Positions 1-8,136 of a stretch of DNA of 64,000 nt are shown piece after piece. The notes below the pieces were generated by a model. That model saw nothing but the letters and a program-made list of their open reading frames with translations. It was not told the DNA's origin and did no database searches. Every line of letters begins with the position of its first letter. Within the stretch, counting starts at the first letter, position 1. The DNA is from Azospirillaceae bacterium (GTDB lineage Bacteria > Pseudomonadota > Alphaproteobacteria > Azospirillales > Azospirillaceae): contig JARLIO010000034.1 of assembly GCA_031291675.1 (NCBI GenBank), forward strand, positions 124,001-188,000, written 5' to 3'. Made by a program: the position numbers and the translations under genes.

Positions 1-818
1 TTCAGCGCCAGGCAGTCCTTGAGCGACGGCAGGGGGCGTCCCGGCAGGCCCCGCATATGCGGCCGGCCGGGAACCGAGCACAACACCAGGGCATCGGGCT
101 GGGCGCCATGCAGCAGGCCCAGGCTGACCCCGGCATAGGACAGATGATACAGCGATCCCTGGCCTTCAACGAGGTCCCAATGGTCCGGGTCATTGGCGGG
201 GCTGAGCCACTCGGTGGCGCCCGAGATGAAATCAGCCACAACGGCATCAACCGACACGCCGCCGCCGGCGATCAGGATCCCGGTCTGGCCGGTTGCCCGG
301 AAATCGGCCTTGTGGCCGCGCCGGCGCAGCTCCTTTTCCAGCGCCAGCGCCGTAAACATCTTGCCGACCGAACAATCGGTCCCGACCGTCAACAACCGCT
401 TGCCGGCGCGGCGCAGGCCCGACGCAACGTCAAAGCTCTGGCTGGGATGACGGACATCGTGCAGGGTCCGCCCCAGCGCCGCGGCGCGCTCGCGCAGTGC
501 CGGTTGGTCGGACAGCCGATTGTGCAGACCGCTGGCAATGTCCATCCCGCGGTCGAGCGCGTCCAGGATGGTCTCCTGCCACAGCTCCGAAATCTTGCCG
601 CCCCGGTTGGCGACCCCGATAATCAGCGTCCTGGCGCCTTGCGCCGCCGCCGCGGCGACCGTCAGATCGGGGAGCCCCAGATCGGCTTTGCAGCCCGGCA
701 GGCGCAACTGTCCGACGCAGCCCTCACGACGCCATTGAGCGACACCATCCGCCGTCTTGGCCGCCAACTGATCGGGCGCGTCGCCCAGGAACAACAAATA
801 AGGTTGCGCAATTGCCAT
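1..818 (-). CDS. dgcN: DgcN-type protein (DUF1611), 3' end cut by window
   Basis: The minus-strand frame from 818 to the window edge translates to an N-terminus MAIAQPYLLFLGDAPDQLA and a VGQLRLPGCKADLGLPDLT segment, both typical of DUF1611. A P-loop GTDCSVGKM lies near residue 150 and an EGQGSL motif follows. Characterised members (DgcN) N-acetylate D-glutamate in D-glutamate catabolism, usually beside DgcA; the partner would lie outside the window. I chose the second of two in-frame ATGs (818, not 824) because a GGAG sits six bases before it but directly abuts the first. About 272 residues are visible and the C-terminus is missing. The family assignment is firm; the substrate is inferred from characterised homologues. 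Confidence 0.85.
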   Translation of the reverse strand, partial: MAIAQPYLLFLGDAPDQLAAKTADGVAQWRREGCVGQLRLPGCKADLGLPDLTVAAAAAQGARTLIIGVANRGGKISELWQETILDALDRGMDIASGLHNRLSDQPALRERAAALGRTLHDVRHPSQSFDVASGLRRAGKRLLTVGTDCSVGKMFTALALEKELRRRGHKADFRATGQTGILIAGGGVSVDAVVADFISGATEWLSPANDPDHWDLVEGQGSLYHLSYAGVSLGLLHGAQPDALVLCSVPGRPHMRGLPGRPLPSLKDCLAL

Positions 819-941
819 CGCCATCTCCGTCAGATCTGATCATCCGCTGGGCGTGTCAATTCCGGCAATCCGAGTCCGGCAACCAGCCCCCCGGGGCCCC
901 AGCAACGAACAGTCTACAAGAAGCGGAGATAATTTCTACCC

Positions 942-1017
942 CGGCGCGGCCCGCGGGAGCCGAAGCCGGCGGGACATCTGAACGCAATGGTCATTGCCAA
1001 TGACCGTTGCTATCAGA
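942..1017. repeat. Intergenic palindromic repeat, copy C (partial)
   Basis: About 75 bp resemble the sequence at 21727-21800: a GC-rich GGCCCG stretch, an AAGCC-GCG segment, CTGAACGCAA, then an inverted repeat (AATGGTCATTG / CAATGACCGTT, one G-U pair) followed by a TTG-TAT box. It lies between dgcN and the FG-GAP gene and overlaps the stop codon of the latter. It lacks the ACCAGCCCGC hairpin present in copies A and B. Confidence 0.55.
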
Positions 1018-2395
1018 GCGGCGGATGCGGCACGGTCAGAACCCGTCCCAACGGTGGGTCCTGAACGACGACCACGGCACCATCGGGCCATCGCACTTCG
1101 ACCCGGGTCACCCGGGTCAACTCCCCAAGGCCGAAATGCGCCACCGGCTCCATCTGGCACCCGGCGCCGCTGCCGCCGCAGATCACCCGCCCCTGGGTCC
1201 GTCCCCCGGCACGGCACAGCACAACCGCCCCGCGCGCCGGGGCGCCGGCGCTGGTCAGCGGCATCACCCGCAACCAGCCAAAAGCGGTGGGAAAGGGTCG
1301 GAACAAGGCCAGGGGTTGGTCGGCGGCCTCGCCATGGGCCACCAGAAGCTCCAGACGGCCATCGCCATCGATATCGGCCACCGCGGCCCCGGTCCCGAAC
1401 CCGTCAGGCAAGGCGGCGTCGCCACTATCGATCGCGGTCCAACGATCGCTGCGCCAGGCGAACAGGCGATTCGGCTCACCGAACAGGGTGAAAAACAGTT
1501 CCTGGAAACCGTCATTGTCGAAATCGGCCGCGATGACGCTGCGCACCCGGCCGGGCTCGGCCAGTTCGGGCGGCGCGACATCGGCAAAACCGCCGCGGGG
1601 TTGCTGCACGAACAACCGGTTGGGCTGCCGCCAGGCGGCCACCGCCAAATCGAAATGCCCGGTGCCGTCACCGTCGAGGATCGCAGCACCGCGGCCTCGC
1701 GGCTCGCCATCGGAAAATCCCCAGCCGTCGCCGCATTCCTCGAAGACGCCATTGCCGTCGTTGCGAAACAGCAGATGCGGGTCACTTTCATTGAGAACGA
1801 CCAGATCTTGACGTCCACCCACCAAGGGTAGCGGCAACAGGCCACAGGGCGAGGATTGCAGGTCAAGGCCAGCGGCCTCGGCACCATCGGACAGGCGTCC
1901 GTCCTTGTCCATTTCGTAAAGACGCAGCGAACCGTCACCGGCAGCAACGACGAAGCCATAGCGACCCTGGCCCCAGCGATCGAGCGCCGCGACAACACGA
2001 CCGGGCGTCCGCTGCGTCGCCGCGAAATTCTCCGGCTGGGCCAGCAGATCGAGCCACTGGCGCCCGAACCCGGTGAACAACCGATCCGGTGCCGGCTTGG
2101 CACCACGGCCGGCCAACCGGTCGCTCCGGTCACCATTGAGAATATAGAGTTCCTCACGGCCGTCACCATCGACGTCGCCGGCGGCAAGGGCAATCGCCTC
2201 GCCCTGGACGTCGGCGATCACCGGATCCGCGATATTGATCAACCGCCGTCCGTCCCAATGCAGAACGAGATTGGGGCAAGCGTGGCCGGACACGACAAAC
2301 TCGAAGCGGCCATCGCCGTCGAGATCGGTCACGGCAATGGCGGAACCCGAGCGCGGCCGATTATCCACGACAAGCGCCGAAGCATCGAGAAACAT
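1013..2395 (-). CDS. FG-GAP/VCBS repeat protein with ASPIC/UnbV C-terminus (CRTAC1-like)
   Basis: About 460 residues made of repeated calcium-binding-like blades of the form D-D-G-D-G (for example TDLDGDGRFEF, GDVDGDGREEL, ADFDNDGFQEL, ADIDGDGRLEL), predicting a beta-propeller. The last 90 residues fit the ASPIC/UnbV domain (CGGSGAGCQMEPVAHFGLG). The first possible start is TTG at 2416. I prefer ATG 2395 because GAGGG lies seven bases upstream. No signal peptide is visible from either start, which is odd because most relatives are secreted. The true N-terminus may be elsewhere, or the gene may have lost its leader. The function is unknown; such proteins are thought to mediate binding or adhesion. 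Confidence 0.75.
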   Translation of the reverse strand: MFLDASALVVDNRPRSGSAIAVTDLDGDGRFEFVVSGHACPNLVLHWDGRRLINIADPVIADVQGEAIALAAGDVDGDGREELYILNGDRSDRLAGRGAKPAPDRLFTGFGRQWLDLLAQPENFAATQRTPGRVVAALDRWGQGRYGFVVAAGDGSLRLYEMDKDGRLSDGAEAAGLDLQSSPCGLLPLPLVGGRQDLVVLNESDPHLLFRNDGNGVFEECGDGWGFSDGEPRGRGAAILDGDGTGHFDLAVAAWRQPNRLFVQQPRGGFADVAPPELAEPGRVRSVIAADFDNDGFQELFFTLFGEPNRLFAWRSDRWTAIDSGDAALPDGFGTGAAVADIDGDGRLELLVAHGEAADQPLALFRPFPTAFGWLRVMPLTSAGAPARGAVVLCRAGGRTQGRVICGGSGAGCQMEPVAHFGLGELTRVTRVEVRWPDGAVVVVQDPPLGRVLTVPHPPL

Positions 2396-2736
2396 TCCCG
2401 AACCCTCTGCCCCCAACAGGCCTTGACGGCCTACACCCTGCCAACCGGCGCGGCGCCGGCGGGGTCCGACGCGGCGGCGTCAGCAGCATGATGCCACAGT
2501 TGCGCGGGCGGCGGGTATAAAACGGCGTGAAGAACAGTGCCATCGAGCCGCGGACGGTCGAAGGGCGGACCGCTTCATCCGGCAGATCGGCGATGCCATG
2601 ATCGGCACCCCGGCGCACAGAAGAGGGTCAAAAGCAGGCGGACCATAACCAAGGCCGTGATCCTGGTCTGCCGCGGATGGTGGGACAGCAGTCTGTCCAC
2701 CCCGCGTCAGTCAGTTCAGTCGCATAATCCGGAGGA
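2396..2736. other. Intergenic, no gene seen
   Basis: No coding frame on either strand looks real. The only structure seen is a short hairpin (ATAATCC-TCC-GGATTAT, 2724-2740) that overlaps the stop of the DUF1127 gene and could weakly terminate it. Confidence 0.4.
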
Positions 2737-2955
2737 TTATTGACCGTAGGTCCCATTGGCGACATCGACGATGTCGGAACGGCACAGGCCGAGTTCGGCC
2801 AGTTCACGATCGGTGTAGGTGTTCAGTTCACGCTCGATCTGGGCGCGTTGACGACGCTCGGCCGAGAAGGCATTCCAACGGGCCGCGAGACGGCTCAGGA
2901 CGGGGATGCCGAAGCGGCTGCGGGGCTGGAGCAGGTCTACAAGATTGGTCATCAT
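2737..2955 (-). CDS. Small DUF1127 domain protein
   Basis: A 72-residue protein ending in the DUF1127 signature YTDRELAELGLCRSDI, preceded by a basic helix (SAERRQRAQIEREL). DUF1127 proteins are short, arginine-rich and abundant in alphaproteobacteria; some bind RNA or affect sRNA turnover and phosphate or stress responses. The start is the first of two adjacent ATGs at 2955, with AAGGA five bases upstream. Longer starts up to 3219 add sequence of no family resemblance. It stands alone; its role here is unknown. Confidence 0.8.
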   Translation of the reverse strand: MMTNLVDLLQPRSRFGIPVLSRLAARWNAFSAERRQRAQIERELNTYTDRELAELGLCRSDIVDVANGTYGQ

Positions 2956-3707
2956 ATTGATCCTTGTGAGAGAAACCGTGTTGTTGCACCGCATGATAAA
3001 AGCTCGGAGAGGCCCGGTTACAAGAGTGGCTTCAGCGGAGAAAGCCCCGGTCGGACGAAATGTGGTAATACCGCAACATGGTATTCGGCGAGCCCGCGCA
3101 CGACCCGACGCCGTGGCATATCCCGCCGCAAAACGACCGCGGGGCGCCTCCAAAACACCTGCGGCTTCCGTCACAGCCGCGATTATTGTGATGTTTTTCA
3201 ACATGTTATGAAAAAACACGCCGGGCGCGCCACGCGCGTGTCGACGGCCTTGACGCGGGCATCGGGATGGGCTCCCGCAACGGCAAATGCCCCGATCATG
3301 ACCTTACCTCAGTAATATTCATGCGCATTTCGCCCGATTTTTGTGACAGTCTTGACGTCACACGAACCCTCGACCAGACGTCATGGCTGATCTACCCGGA
3401 TGCGATGGCACCGGCGCCTTGAAGCGCGGGTGGCGACAACGGGGCGATCGGGGTACCGGGATCAACCACGCCGCCGGCCGAAGATCCCCCTTCACGATCG
3501 CCGGGGGGTGTGTTAGCCCCTATCGCGTCGCGGGAACCGCCCGATCGACGATCCTTGGCGCGACCGCAACGCAGCGCCCGGGACCCGACGTCCGGGGGGA
3601 TCGGAAACGGGTAGACCGGGGCGAAAAACGGGGACAGGAAATCGGTCACCGACCGGGAATGCCATCCGTATTGGCCCGGCGTTCGTCCGGCAACAGGGGC
3701 GCCATTG
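2956..3707. other. Long intergenic region upstream of panB
   Basis: About 750 bp with no convincing gene on either strand; the open frames here lack ribosome-binding sites and family resemblance. A TTGACG motif at about 3351 could be part of a promoter towards panB but its -10 is poor. No RNA gene was recognised. Confidence 0.35.
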
Positions 3708-4580
3708 ATGAGCACGACAACCACGGGCAAGCGAATCACGGTTCCGGATCTGATCGCCCGCAAGGCGGCAACACCGATCACCGCCCTCACCGCCTACAGC
3801 GCGCCGATGGCGCGCCGGCTTGATCCGTACGTCGATGTGCTTCTGGTCGGCGACAGCGTCGGCATGGTGCTTTACGGCTTTGACAGCACCCTGCCGGTGA
3901 CGCTGGAGATGATGATCGCCCATGGTGCCGCCGTCGTCCGCGGCGCCACACGGGCCTGTGTCGTCGTCGACCTGCCGTTCGGCAGCTACCAGGCCTCCCC
4001 CCCGGTCGCCTTTGCCAACGCCGCCCGGGTCATGGCCGAAACCGGCTGTGCCGCGGTCAAGCTGGAAGGCGGCGCCGCGATGGCCGAGACGATCCGCTTC
4101 CTGACCGACCGCGGCATCCCGGTCATGGGCCATGTCGGCCTGACCCCCCAGGCGGTCAATGTTCTGGGCGGCTATCGCGCGCGGGGGCGCGATGAGGCGG
4201 AAAGCGCCCGGATCACCGCGGATGCCAAGGCTGTCGCCCAGGCGGGCGCCTTTACCGTGGTGCTGGAAGGCGTGATCGAGTCCCTGGCCCGCGACATCAC
4301 CGCCGCCCTGGTGATCCCGACGATCGGAATCGGCGCCTCCCCGGCCTGTGACGGCCAGATCCTGGTCAGCGACGACCTGCTGGGCCTGTTCGGCACCTTT
4401 ACTCCCCGTTTCGTCAAACGCTATGCCGAGCTGGGCCCGATGATCGAAGCCGCGGCCCGGGCTTTTGCCGCCGACGTTCAGGCCCGCCGCTTCCCCGGCC
4501 CCGAGCATTGCGTCTCGACGGCCATCGCCCCGGCCACGCCCGCGCCACCGACACCGGAACAAGGGATTTCCACCCCATGA
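3708..4580 (+). CDS. panB: 3-methyl-2-oxobutanoate hydroxymethyltransferase
   Basis: Catalyses the first committed step of pantothenate (vitamin B5) synthesis, transferring a hydroxymethyl group from methylene-THF to 2-oxoisovalerate. About 290 residues form a TIM barrel with family motifs [12 protein letters not shown] near residue 22, [12 protein letters not shown] near 45, AVKLEGG near 115, MGHVGLTPQ near 137 and [14 protein letters not shown] near 206. Start ATG 3708 has AGGGG nine bases upstream; an in-frame TTG directly before it is less likely. The stop overlaps the panC start (ATGA), so the two are cotranslated. Fragments of this gene recur at 7687-7830. Confidence 0.97.
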   Translation: MSTTTTGKRITVPDLIARKAATPITALTAYSAPMARRLDPYVDVLLVGDSVGMVLYGFDSTLPVTLEMMIAHGAAVVRGATRACVVVDLPFGSYQASPPVAFANAARVMAETGCAAVKLEGGAAMAETIRFLTDRGIPVMGHVGLTPQAVNVLGGYRARGRDEAESARITADAKAVAQAGAFTVVLEGVIESLARDITAALVIPTIGIGASPACDGQILVSDDLLGLFGTFTPRFVKRYAELGPMIEAAARAFAADVQARRFPGPEHCVSTAIAPATPAPPTPEQGISTP

Positions 4581-5437
4581 CCACACAAACCAAGGGTATC
4601 GCCGTTGTCCGGACCATCACGGACCTCCGCGCCACCGTCGCGACATGGCGTGCCGCCGGCCACCGCATCGCCCTGGTTCCCACGATGGGCGCCCTCCATG
4701 ATGGCCATCTCGGCCTGGTGCGCGCCTCGTTCGAGCACTGCGATCGCACCGTCGTCTCCCTGTTCGTCAATCCAACGCAGTTCGGTCCGACCGAGGATCT
4801 GTCGATCTACCCCCGCGCCGAAGCCGAGGACATCGCCAAGCTCGACGCCATCGGCACCCCGCTGCTTTATGCGCCGTCGGCCGATATCATGTATCCGCCG
4901 GGCTTCATCACCAGCGTCACGGTCGGCAAATTGACCGAACGGCTGTGCGGCCTGACGCGGCCGGGCCATTTTTCCGGCGTCGCCACCGTCGTCACCAAGC
5001 TGCTGATGCAGGTGCAGCCCGACGAGGCCCTGTTCGGCGAAAAGGACTATCAGCAGCTGCAGATCATCCGCCGCCTGGTTGCCGATCTCGACATTCCGGT
5101 GCGGATCCGCAGCGTTGCCACGGTTCGCGACGAATTCGGCCTGGCCCTGTCATCGCGCAACAAGCTCTTGAAACCCGATCAACTGGCCGTGGCACAGCAG
5201 CTCAACCGCGTCCTGACGGAGATTGCGGCGGCGATCCGTGCCCAGCCCGATCAGGTGCGCAAACCGGTTCTCGACGGGCTGACCCGGTTGCAATCCCTCG
5301 GCTTCGCGCCCATCGACTATCTCGTGCTGGTCGACGATGAGACACTGGAGCAGCTTGACCATTTCGACCGGCCGGCCCGCTTGATGGTCGCCGGCTATCT
5401 GGGTCCAACCCGCCTGATCGACAACCTGTCCCTCTGA
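4577..5437 (+). CDS. panC: Pantothenate synthetase (pantoate-beta-alanine ligase)
   Basis: Joins pantoate and beta-alanine with ATP to form pantothenate. The 286-residue protein has the nucleotidyl-transfer HIGH-type motif in [11 protein letters not shown] (residues 35-45), [10 protein letters not shown], the pantoate-binding [17 protein letters not shown] and the ATP-binding FGEKDYQQL and ALSSRN segments. It overlaps panB by four bases. Its last 155 bases and the following intergenic palindrome are repeated at 7827-8136 with 97-98 percent identity. Confidence 0.97.
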   Translation: MTTQTKGIAVVRTITDLRATVATWRAAGHRIALVPTMGALHDGHLGLVRASFEHCDRTVVSLFVNPTQFGPTEDLSIYPRAEAEDIAKLDAIGTPLLYAPSADIMYPPGFITSVTVGKLTERLCGLTRPGHFSGVATVVTKLLMQVQPDEALFGEKDYQQLQIIRRLVADLDIPVRIRSVATVRDEFGLALSSRNKLLKPDQLAVAQQLNRVLTEIAAAIRAQPDQVRKPVLDGLTRLQSLGFAPIDYLVLVDDETLEQLDHFDRPARLMVAGYLGPTRLIDNLSL

Positions 5438-5592
5438 ACCGCCGGCGGCCCCGTTGAGGCGGCGGCCCGCGGTTGTCGCGCCAGGAACTCACGGGGACCG
5501 GCATGCCGGTCCCCGTGAGCGGTGACAGAGACTACTGATAGAAGTTATAGCCGGCAAACAGCAGGCTGTCGGCTTCCTGGGTCAACAGATCC
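5283..5592. repeat. Left copy of 310-bp direct repeat (panC 3' end + terminator + phosphatase 3' tip)
   Basis: Matches 7827-8136 base for base at a constant offset of 2544, with seven mismatches that I counted. It comprises the end of panC, the intergenic palindrome, and a relic (5532-5592) of the last 19 codons plus stop of the phosphatase-like gene whose intact copy is at 8076-10166. Homology stops abruptly at 5592/5593, where the foreign segment begins. Confidence 0.93.
5488..5519. terminator. Palindromic bidirectional terminator candidate after panC
   Basis: A perfect 32-bp palindrome (arms CTCACGGGGACCGG, centre CATG) just after panC. Originally it lay between convergent genes. It has no T-run, so its strength as an intrinsic terminator is uncertain. 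Confidence 0.6.
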
Positions 5593-5616
5593 CATCATAT
5601 TCAAGGACGCGAGCCA

Positions 5617-6120
5617 CTAGTTTGAAAGAGCAATCCCGCGCATTGTCGCTTCAGTCGACCCACCATTCTTGCTCTCGTGATCGATCCATTGCCTGATCCA
5701 GGCGACGTGCTCGGCTTCCTCGGCCGCGAACTCCGCGGCCAGCCTGCGGATCTCCGGATCATCGGTGGTGTCGTGCACGGATTTGTAGAAGTCGTAGCCC
5801 GCGGTCTCGCTTGCGAGCGCGATCTCGAGCGCCTCGTTCTTGGCCAGAAACGGATCGGCGGCCCAGATCGCCGCCGCTTCCGGGCTTTCCACGTCGGGCC
5901 ACTGATAGGCGCCGGGGTCCATCACCGGGATGTCGCGGAAGCCGCTTCGCGCGCGCGCGTCGGCCAGATGCCGCCGGGAGTACTCCGACAGCCGCCGGAA
6001 CAGGGAGCCGACATCCTTGTTGCCATAGCCCTGCATGGCGTCGGCGAGCTGGTCGAAGCGCAGCGTCGCCTCCTCCTCGAGCTTGGTCGCGTAAGCGAGA
6101 AATTCCTCCACCGATTTCAT
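5617..6120 (-). CDS. Ferritin-like (rubrerythrin-type) domain protein
   Basis: A 167-residue protein made almost only of a ferritin-like four-helix fold. Likely metal ligands include the glutamates of LEEEATLRF (near residue 15), an EIALASETAGYDFY helix (near 105) and AEEAEHVAWI (ExxH, near 137). It is a clear paralogue of the C-terminal half of the next gene upstream (shared pattern Y-WP-D-E-PE---W---DP and DPEIR). The role may be iron or peroxide handling; this is inference. Start ATG 6120 has GAAGGA about nine bases upstream. It lies 145 bp downstream of the ferredoxin fusion, probably in the same transcript, inside the foreign segment. Confidence 0.8.
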   Translation of the reverse strand: MKSVEEFLAYATKLEEEATLRFDQLADAMQGYGNKDVGSLFRRLSEYSRRHLADARARSGFRDIPVMDPGAYQWPDVESPEAAAIWAADPFLAKNEALEIALASETAGYDFYKSVHDTTDDPEIRRLAAEFAAEEAEHVAWIRQWIDHESKNGGSTEATMRGIALSN

Positions 6121-6265
6121 CGGGCTGTGTCCTTCGTGCTGGCAAACTGGCGCTCACGCGTCGTCCGGCGAAGCGGGTCGCGGACGACGGGCGGGCCACT
6201 CGCGGGGTGAGTTATCTTCGAATCGTCATCCCGCTCTATTGCTTCGAACTTTTCCGGATCACGTT

Positions 6266-7174
6266 CTAGGCGAGTGGCATCGGATTTTTCTGCAGCCATT
6301 CCTCGCGGGTGATCCAGGCCTCGAGCACCTGCACGTGCTCGGCCTCTTCCATATAGAATTCCTTGGCCGCCTCTCGAATCTCCGGATCTTTGGATGTGCC
6401 GGCGATGGAGTAGTAAAATTCGTAGCCGCGCCGCTCGCCGACCAGCGCCGCTCGCAGCGCGTCGAGCCGCGACATCAGCGGATCGCCGGCCCACAGCGCG
6501 GTACGCTCCGGCGTTTCATGATCGGGCCAGGCATAGTCGGGCGGAAGCAGCTTGTCGGTATCGGTTCCGGCCGCCCGCCTCTGCGCTTCGGCCAAATGCA
6601 GCCTCGAGAAGCCCGCGAGTTGCGCGAACAGTTTCGCCACCTCGTGATTGCCGCAGGCCTGCATCGCCGCCGCCAGCTTGTCGAAATGCAGCGCGGCGTC
6701 CTGTTCGACCTTGACGGCGAAACCGTGAAACTCCGCAAGCGAGCCGATTTCTACGCCGCCCTTGTAGACTTTGGCGGCCGGCGTCAGATACGGCGCCTGC
6801 GCCGGCAGCGTCTTGTCGCCCTCGAAGGCGACGACGATGTCCTCGTTGCGGATGAAGCACTGGCAAGCCAGCCGATAGTGCGGCGGCATGTCGTTGACCT
6901 CGGCCTCGTAGATCTCCTCCTTGGAGATTTTACCGAGCTGGCGCAGCAGCTCCTTTTCCTTCTCGGTCAGTGCGATCGCGTACTTGCGATGCTTTTCCCT
7001 CGCAAGGTGCTTGACCTCGACCAGGCAGGAGCCGCAATCGCCGTCCTGGCAATCGAATGGGATCGGGATCTTGTGGGCCTTGGCGACGGCGAGAATGGTG
7101 CCGCGATCACCGGCGACGGCATAAACGGTGATGTCCCGCGCCATCACAGGCGACGAGAATGTAACGTTGCTCAT
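6266..7174 (-). CDS. 2Fe-2S ferredoxin fused to ferritin-like domain
   Basis: Residues 1-120 form a plant/Shethna-type [2Fe-2S] ferredoxin with C42-x4-C47-x2-C50 and a fourth cysteine at C104 (or C106) in RLACQC. Residues 148-295 form a ferritin-like domain with the helix motif YMEEAEHVQVL. The fusion suggests direct electron transfer between a 2Fe-2S cluster and a di-iron site. Start ATG 7174 has AGGAG six bases upstream, better than ATG 7195. A good sigma-54 -24/-12 element lies about 120 bp upstream (7292-7307), so I infer nitrogen- or NifA-linked expression, perhaps oxygen protection or iron supply for nitrogenase. No nif gene is in the window to confirm this. Confidence 0.82.
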   Translation of the reverse strand: MSNVTFSSPVMARDITVYAVAGDRGTILAVAKAHKIPIPFDCQDGDCGSCLVEVKHLAREKHRKYAIALTEKEKELLRQLGKISKEEIYEAEVNDMPPHYRLACQCFIRNEDIVVAFEGDKTLPAQAPYLTPAAKVYKGGVEIGSLAEFHGFAVKVEQDAALHFDKLAAAMQACGNHEVAKLFAQLAGFSRLHLAEAQRRAAGTDTDKLLPPDYAWPDHETPERTALWAGDPLMSRLDALRAALVGERRGYEFYYSIAGTSKDPEIREAAKEFYMEEAEHVQVLEAWITREEWLQKNPMPLA

Positions 7175-7291
7175 AGCATACTCCTGTGATGACACGGTTC
7201 AAATGCCGTCGTCAATGCTCGTCAAGTGTCGGACTGGAGTGCCGCTCGTGAGCGCCGATCAGAACACCAGCCCCGCGTCCAGACACCACCG

Positions 7292-7307
7292 AGCAAGAAG
7301 CGCGCCA
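7292..7307 (-). promoter_or_regulatory. Sigma-54 (RpoN) -24/-12 promoter
   Basis: On the minus strand the sequence TGGCGCGCTTCTTGCT fits the consensus TGGCACG-N4-TTGCW with one mismatch, and the GG and GC doublets are exactly 10 bases apart. It would start transcription near 7281, about 107 bases before the ferredoxin-ferritin gene. I found no TGT-N10-ACA NifA site upstream, so the activator is unknown. Confidence 0.65.
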
Positions 7308-7686
7308 ACGCTACTTCATGCGTCGTTATAGATAGTTAGCTGATCGGCATGCCTCGTTCGAGACGTCGGCCCGCGTGCTTTCGTCGGGTTTGCGACCGCT
7401 TTGGCGGCCACCGGTGTTTGGATTTGTGCGCTCCAGCCTTTCAGCTGCGCCTCTCGCGCGCTTTCATCATTTTACGTTTCGACGCATTGGCTTTGATCTT
7501 CGCACGCCACGGCCACACGTGGCCTTTGGCACAACTTCCCAGCCGATGCGCTTCCCTAAGGTATTGGCATCGCTCTTGCTGTTCATCCCCACGCTAAACC
7601 GGGACACGCTCCTGCACATCATCGTGTCGGAATGCCTTCACGGTTTGCGTCAAAGCCGACAGGCAAGTCGAAAAGCGGAGCAAGTC
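7308..7686. other. Upstream part of the foreign segment, no gene assigned
   Basis: About 380 bp between the sigma-54 promoter and the panB relic. It is less GC-rich than the host genes. An open frame runs from 7375 into the relic, but it is a chance fusion. No transposase, integrase or terminal inverted repeat was recognised. Confidence 0.4.
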
Positions 7687-7981
7687 ATGGCCGAGACAAT
7701 CCGCGTCCTGACCGACCGCGGCATCCCGGTCATGGGCCATGTCGGCCTGACCCCCCGGGCGGTCAATGTTCTGGGCGGCTATCGCGCGCTTACTCCCCGT
7801 TTCGTCAAACGCTATGCCGAGCTGGGCCCGGTTGCAATCCCTGGGCTTCGCGCCCATCGACGATCTCGTGCTGGTCGACGATGAGACGCTGGAGCAGCTT
7901 GACCATTTCGACCGGCCGGCCCGCTTGATGGTCGCCGGCTATTTGGGTCCAACCCGCCTGATCGACAACCTGTCCCTCTGA
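7687..7981 (+). pseudogene. Eroded panB-panC relic
   Basis: A mosaic of three collinear pieces of the pan locus: 7687-7789 matches panB 4080-4182 (three mismatches seen), 7790-7830 matches panB 4399-4439, and 7827-7981 matches the panC 3' end including its stop. The internal deletions are about 216 bp and about 843 bp; the second joins panB to panC at a shared CCCG. Reading frames are not preserved across the second joint, so no functional enzyme is made. Confidence 0.92.
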
Positions 7982-8136
7982 ACCGCCGGCGGCCCCGTCG
8001 AGGCGGAGGCCCGCGGTTGTCGCGCCAGGAACTCACGGGGACCGGCATGCCGGTCCCCGTGAGCGGTGACAGAGACTACTGATAGAAGTTATAGCCGGCG
8101 AACAGCAGGCTGTCGGCTTCCTGGGTCAACAGATCC
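7827..8136. repeat. Right copy of 310-bp direct repeat
   Basis: Partner of 5283-5592. This copy continues without break into the intact phosphatase-like gene, so it holds the ancestral right-hand junction, while the left copy holds the intact panC. Confidence 0.93.
8032..8063. terminator. Second copy of the palindromic terminator
   Basis: Identical 32-bp palindrome to 5488-5519, here 12 bases past the stop codon of the minus-strand phosphatase-like gene. Confidence 0.6.

Noticed and set aside
5593-7686. IS element or transposon carrying the ferritin genes
   Set aside because: No transposase-like frame and no terminal inverted repeats; flanking duplications are host gene sequence of 310 bp, far longer than target-site duplications.
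7375-7981. Open frames running through the panB/panC relic
   Set aside because: They join unrelated upstream DNA to panB fragments and shift frame at the panC joint; a relic, not a gene.
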